The notes under the pieces are model-generated. The model worked only from the letters and a program-made list of their open reading frames with translations. It was not told where the DNA came from and did no database searches. Below are positions 61,771 through 64,000 of a stretch of DNA of 64,000 nt, piece after piece. Both the position numbers and the translations under genes were made by a program. The stretch spans positions 372,001 to 436,000 of the forward strand of contig NZ_JBGJZL010000004.1 in the NCBI RefSeq assembly GCF_042610375.1. The letters are read 5' to 3'. Position 1 is the stretch's first letter. Every line of letters starts with the position of its first letter. This stretch comes from CTSoil-075 sp042610375 (GTDB lineage Bacteria > Bacillota > Negativicutes > DSM-13327).

Positions 61771-63282
61771 TTACCCTTTAAAGTAGTATTGAATCCACAT
61801 AATAACTTCGGATAATGAAGGGTGAGGTGTCATTGTTTCGCCGACACTAATGACTGAACGAGGGTCTAAATTCCGTATTATCCTAGATTCACGTAATTCT
61901 TTCACCGTGGATGAGGCAATATGACCATTTACCGGTGTTATTTTCGTTTCGCCCGCATTCATAAGGTTAACAAAGGGTTGCAGTAAGATAGAGGACTGTG
62001 GCCCTATTATATGAATACCCAGGAGGGCACTTGTTTTTTTATCTACGACAATTTTTACAAAGCCATCCTGTTCATCGCCCGGATTAAATCCCAAGGCAAA
62101 ACCTTTGGCTGTTGATGAATAATGGTGCTTGGCTGTTGAGGTTTCATAGCCTGCTTCAATTGCCTGGTGCTCTGTCAGCCCGACGTGAGCAACTTGTGGA
62201 AAGGTGTAGGTAACGGATGGTACGATATCGTAGCGAGCCCAGCGCCAGTCATGTGGCTGATGACCGCTAAATAAGTTGTGAGCCACGATATCGGCTTCAT
62301 AATTTGCTTTATGACGAAATGGAGCTTCGCCGTTAATATCGCCAAAGGCCCAGATGTCTTTGACACTGGTTTCAAGAAATTCATTCGTAACAATCCAGCC
62401 ACGGCTGTCTGTTTCGATTGACGTATCTTCCAGATGCAATGTATCGGTATTTGGTTGTATACCGATGGAAACCATGATTTCTTCAGCACCAACTTCGGTA
62501 ATTTCACCTGTTGTCTTTTCTACTAACGTTACTATTTTTTCGCCATTTTCTACTCGTACATTAGTTGATTTATGGTTTAAGAATACATTGATACCGCTTT
62601 TTCGCAGACTCTTTAACAGCTGATCTGAGACTTCTTCATCCTCTTTAGGGAGGAGACGTACATTATGCTGAACCAGTATGACTTTCGTGCCAGCCGAAGC
62701 AAATACATGGGCAAATTCAGTGCCAATCGGACCACCGCCCATAATAATAAGGCTTTTAAATGGTTTCTTCGGATATTTTTCGCCAAATAAAGTTTCAGAA
62801 GTGAGATACCCGACTTGTTCTAAACCATCAATGTGCGGTAATTTGGGGCGTGCTCCTACAGCAATGAAAATCTTATTGGCTGTAATTTCTTCGGATACCG
62901 TACCGTCATTCATTGTTACCTTTACTGTTTTTTCCCCGGTAAAATATCCGGTACCTTGGTAGACATCCAAATTATCTGCTGCCTGATAATAGGCTAATAT
63001 ATCGTTGCTTTCGTTAATCTTTTGCCATACGCGTTGTGAAACAACCTCCCAATTCATGCGGGCCGGAGCAACGTCTACCCCAATTTTTGGCAGTTCCTCA
63101 ATTTCTCTTATATAGTCTGCCGCTGTTGCCATTACCTTTGTAGGAATACAGCCACGTGTTAAACATGTCCCGCCAAATCGTCCTTTTTCGATTTGAGCAC
63201 ATTTTAAGCCTTGGTTCAGGGCTGCGTCCAAGACAATATTTGCCGAACCAGTCCCAATTACTAAGATATCATATCTTTTCAT
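61771..63282 (-). CDS. FAD-dependent pyridine nucleotide-disulfide oxidoreductase
   Basis: A 503-residue flavoprotein of the dihydrolipoamide dehydrogenase/mercuric reductase/mycothione reductase group. FAD-binding VIGTGSANI is followed by the redox disulfide C40/C45 in GGTCLTRGCIPTK. The NAD-binding site reads IMGGGPIGTEFA, the second FAD motif WAFGDINGEAPF, and the C-terminal dimer domain has the His-Glu pair in HPSLSE. It moves electrons between NAD(P)H and a disulfide. No lipoyl or mercury genes are nearby, so the partner is unknown. GGAGAGAATAT precedes the ATG. Confidence 0.9.
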   Translation of the reverse strand: MKRYDILVIGTGSANIVLDAALNQGLKCAQIEKGRFGGTCLTRGCIPTKVMATAADYIREIEELPKIGVDVAPARMNWEVVSQRVWQKINESNDILAYYQAADNLDVYQGTGYFTGEKTVKVTMNDGTVSEEITANKIFIAVGARPKLPHIDGLEQVGYLTSETLFGEKYPKKPFKSLIIMGGGPIGTEFAHVFASAGTKVILVQHNVRLLPKEDEEVSDQLLKSLRKSGINVFLNHKSTNVRVENGEKIVTLVEKTTGEITEVGAEEIMVSIGIQPNTDTLHLEDTSIETDSRGWIVTNEFLETSVKDIWAFGDINGEAPFRHKANYEADIVAHNLFSGHQPHDWRWARYDIVPSVTYTFPQVAHVGLTEHQAIEAGYETSTAKHHYSSTAKGFALGFNPGDEQDGFVKIVVDKKTSALLGIHIIGPQSSILLQPFVNLMNAGETKITPVNGHIASSTVKELRESRIIRNLDPRSVISVGETMTPHPSLSEVIMWIQYYFKG

Positions 63283-63658
63283 ATATTCTCTCCTTTATAA
63301 ATTCATCGTCAGCATGTAATTTCATCGGCGTTGGGCATTATCTTTTTTCGAATTTACTACACCTTTGTTATTCCTAGTTTTTTCATTTCAACAAATTTAA
63401 AGCATATAGTTTAATGGATTTTATTATATAATATGCGGATAGGTGAAATGCGGAAATAAAATAAAAAAGAAAGGATTATTTTCAACTTAGCAGAATTATG
63501 ATGAAGACAAACAATTGCGGTTGTAATTTTCTTTAGGCGAGCAAATAAAATAGTTAAATAATGCAGATGATTATACTTAGATATTTAACCATGAGTGTTG
63601 ATTCAGCATTTATTAACTTAGTGAGTTAGCTATAAGAATCAGAGGAGTGAAGCACTAT
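63283..63658. other. Intergenic, no gene seen
   Basis: An A+T-rich gap between divergent genes. No supported open frame, RNA or repeat. Presumably two promoters. Confidence 0.4.
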
Positions 63659-64000
63659 ATGTCAAAAAAACAGCAAGAAACCTTAGAATCAAAAATTAAG
63701 GCAATTATATTCGATTTGGATGGAACTTTGGTTGATAGTGAGCCTAATTATTATGAGGGTGATAAAAAGCTCTTAGAAGAATATGGTATAGAGTTAACAG
63801 AAGACATGAAAAGTAAGTATACCGGTATCGGCTCTCAGGACATGATGGAGGATATTAAAAAGAAATTTAATATTAATGATTCTGTTGAAAAATTAGTTGC
63901 AAAAAAAAATAAATATTATATTGAGATTGCTAAAGATAATACAATCGTTTTTCCAGAAATGCTTAATTTTCTACAGCTTTTAAAAAAGAATAACTTTCCG
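63659..64000 (+). CDS. HAD-superfamily phosphatase, 5' part only
   Basis: At least 114 residues, cut by the window end. Motif I is IIFDLDGTLVDSE, with the nucleophile and acid aspartates of subfamily IA (beta-phosphoglucomutase/phosphoglycolate-phosphatase-like); an alpha-helical cap follows. It starts after CAGAGGAGTGAAG. The substrate is unknown, as motifs II-IV are outside the window. Confidence 0.88.
   Translation, partial: MSKKQQETLESKIKAIIFDLDGTLVDSEPNYYEGDKKLLEEYGIELTEDMKSKYTGIGSQDMMEDIKKKFNINDSVEKLVAKKNKYYIEIAKDNTIVFPEMLNFLQLLKKNNFP

Noticed and set aside
1..64000. CRISPR array, tRNA or rRNA genes, complete IS or prophage
   Set aside because: None found by reading both strands; the repeats present are dispersed single hairpins, not regularly spaced.

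Overview
The window reads as a low-GC, anaerobic, diderm Firmicute, most likely a Negativicute (Sporomusa/Pelosinus-like). This is inferred from content: A+T-rich DNA with strong AGGAGG ribosome-binding sites, anaerobic enzymes (A-type flavodiiron protein, radical SAM, sigma-54 controlled CoA metabolism), sporulation-kinase-like sensors, and a secreted protein that looks like a small outer-membrane barrel. No rRNA, tRNA, CRISPR array, prophage or complete insertion sequence was seen.

Layout. 1-1144: start of a PLD/DEAD-box helicase (minus, cut by the window edge). 1.7-7.6 kb: two large sensor kinases separated by a decayed stretch holding remnants of a Fis-type regulator and of a kinase paralogue. 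7.8-13.4 kb: AraC-type HTH, SEC-C methionine aminopeptidase, two unknown small proteins, a cysteine-rich Fe-S protein, an HxlR remnant, an endonuclease IV-like barrel and an MBL protein. 13.9-17.7 kb: AraC regulator, DUF2000, acetoacetate-decarboxylase-like and arginase-like enzymes, thioredoxin-like protein. 17.9-21 kb: broken AraC/GyrI regulator, radical SAM enzyme, CIRCE-controlled hsp20. 21.4-26.9 kb: IclR regulator, YjhG-type dehydratase, GntP permease and DapA-type aldolase, a sugar-acid catabolic cluster with the same content as E. coli yjhFGHI/yagEFG. 27.3-33.4 kb: Crp/Fnr regulator, hybrid kinase, outer-membrane-like protein, and a c-di-GMP riboswitch upstream of a PAS-PucR regulator. 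33.8-47.2 kb: three chemoreceptors, a ric-fprA nitrosative/oxidative stress operon, a Tat-type amidase, DUF6143, PhzF and a purple-acid-phosphatase-like enzyme. 47.3-56.5 kb: LTA-synthase-like sulfatase, asparaginase, and a sigma-54 activator followed by a consensus -24/-12 promoter and a four-gene CoA-transferase/acyl-CoA-dehydrogenase/membrane-protein operon. 56.7-64 kb: divergent 2-hydroxyacid dehydrogenase, LysE transporter (broken by an assembly join at the single N), LysR, zinc-ribbon protein, a small Cys-rich protein behind a second sigma-54 promoter, ECF S-component, FAD disulfide oxidoreductase and a partial HAD phosphatase.

The least explained signals are: a seven-copy dispersed hairpin element whose stem arms covary, one copy carrying a 58-bp palindromic insertion in its loop; an acyl-CoA dehydrogenase with no glutamate at either known catalytic position, beside an unrecognised polytopic membrane protein; a 52-residue Cys-rich protein with its own sigma-54 promoter; and a duplicated phosphatase/sulfatase locus in which each copy has lost the other gene.
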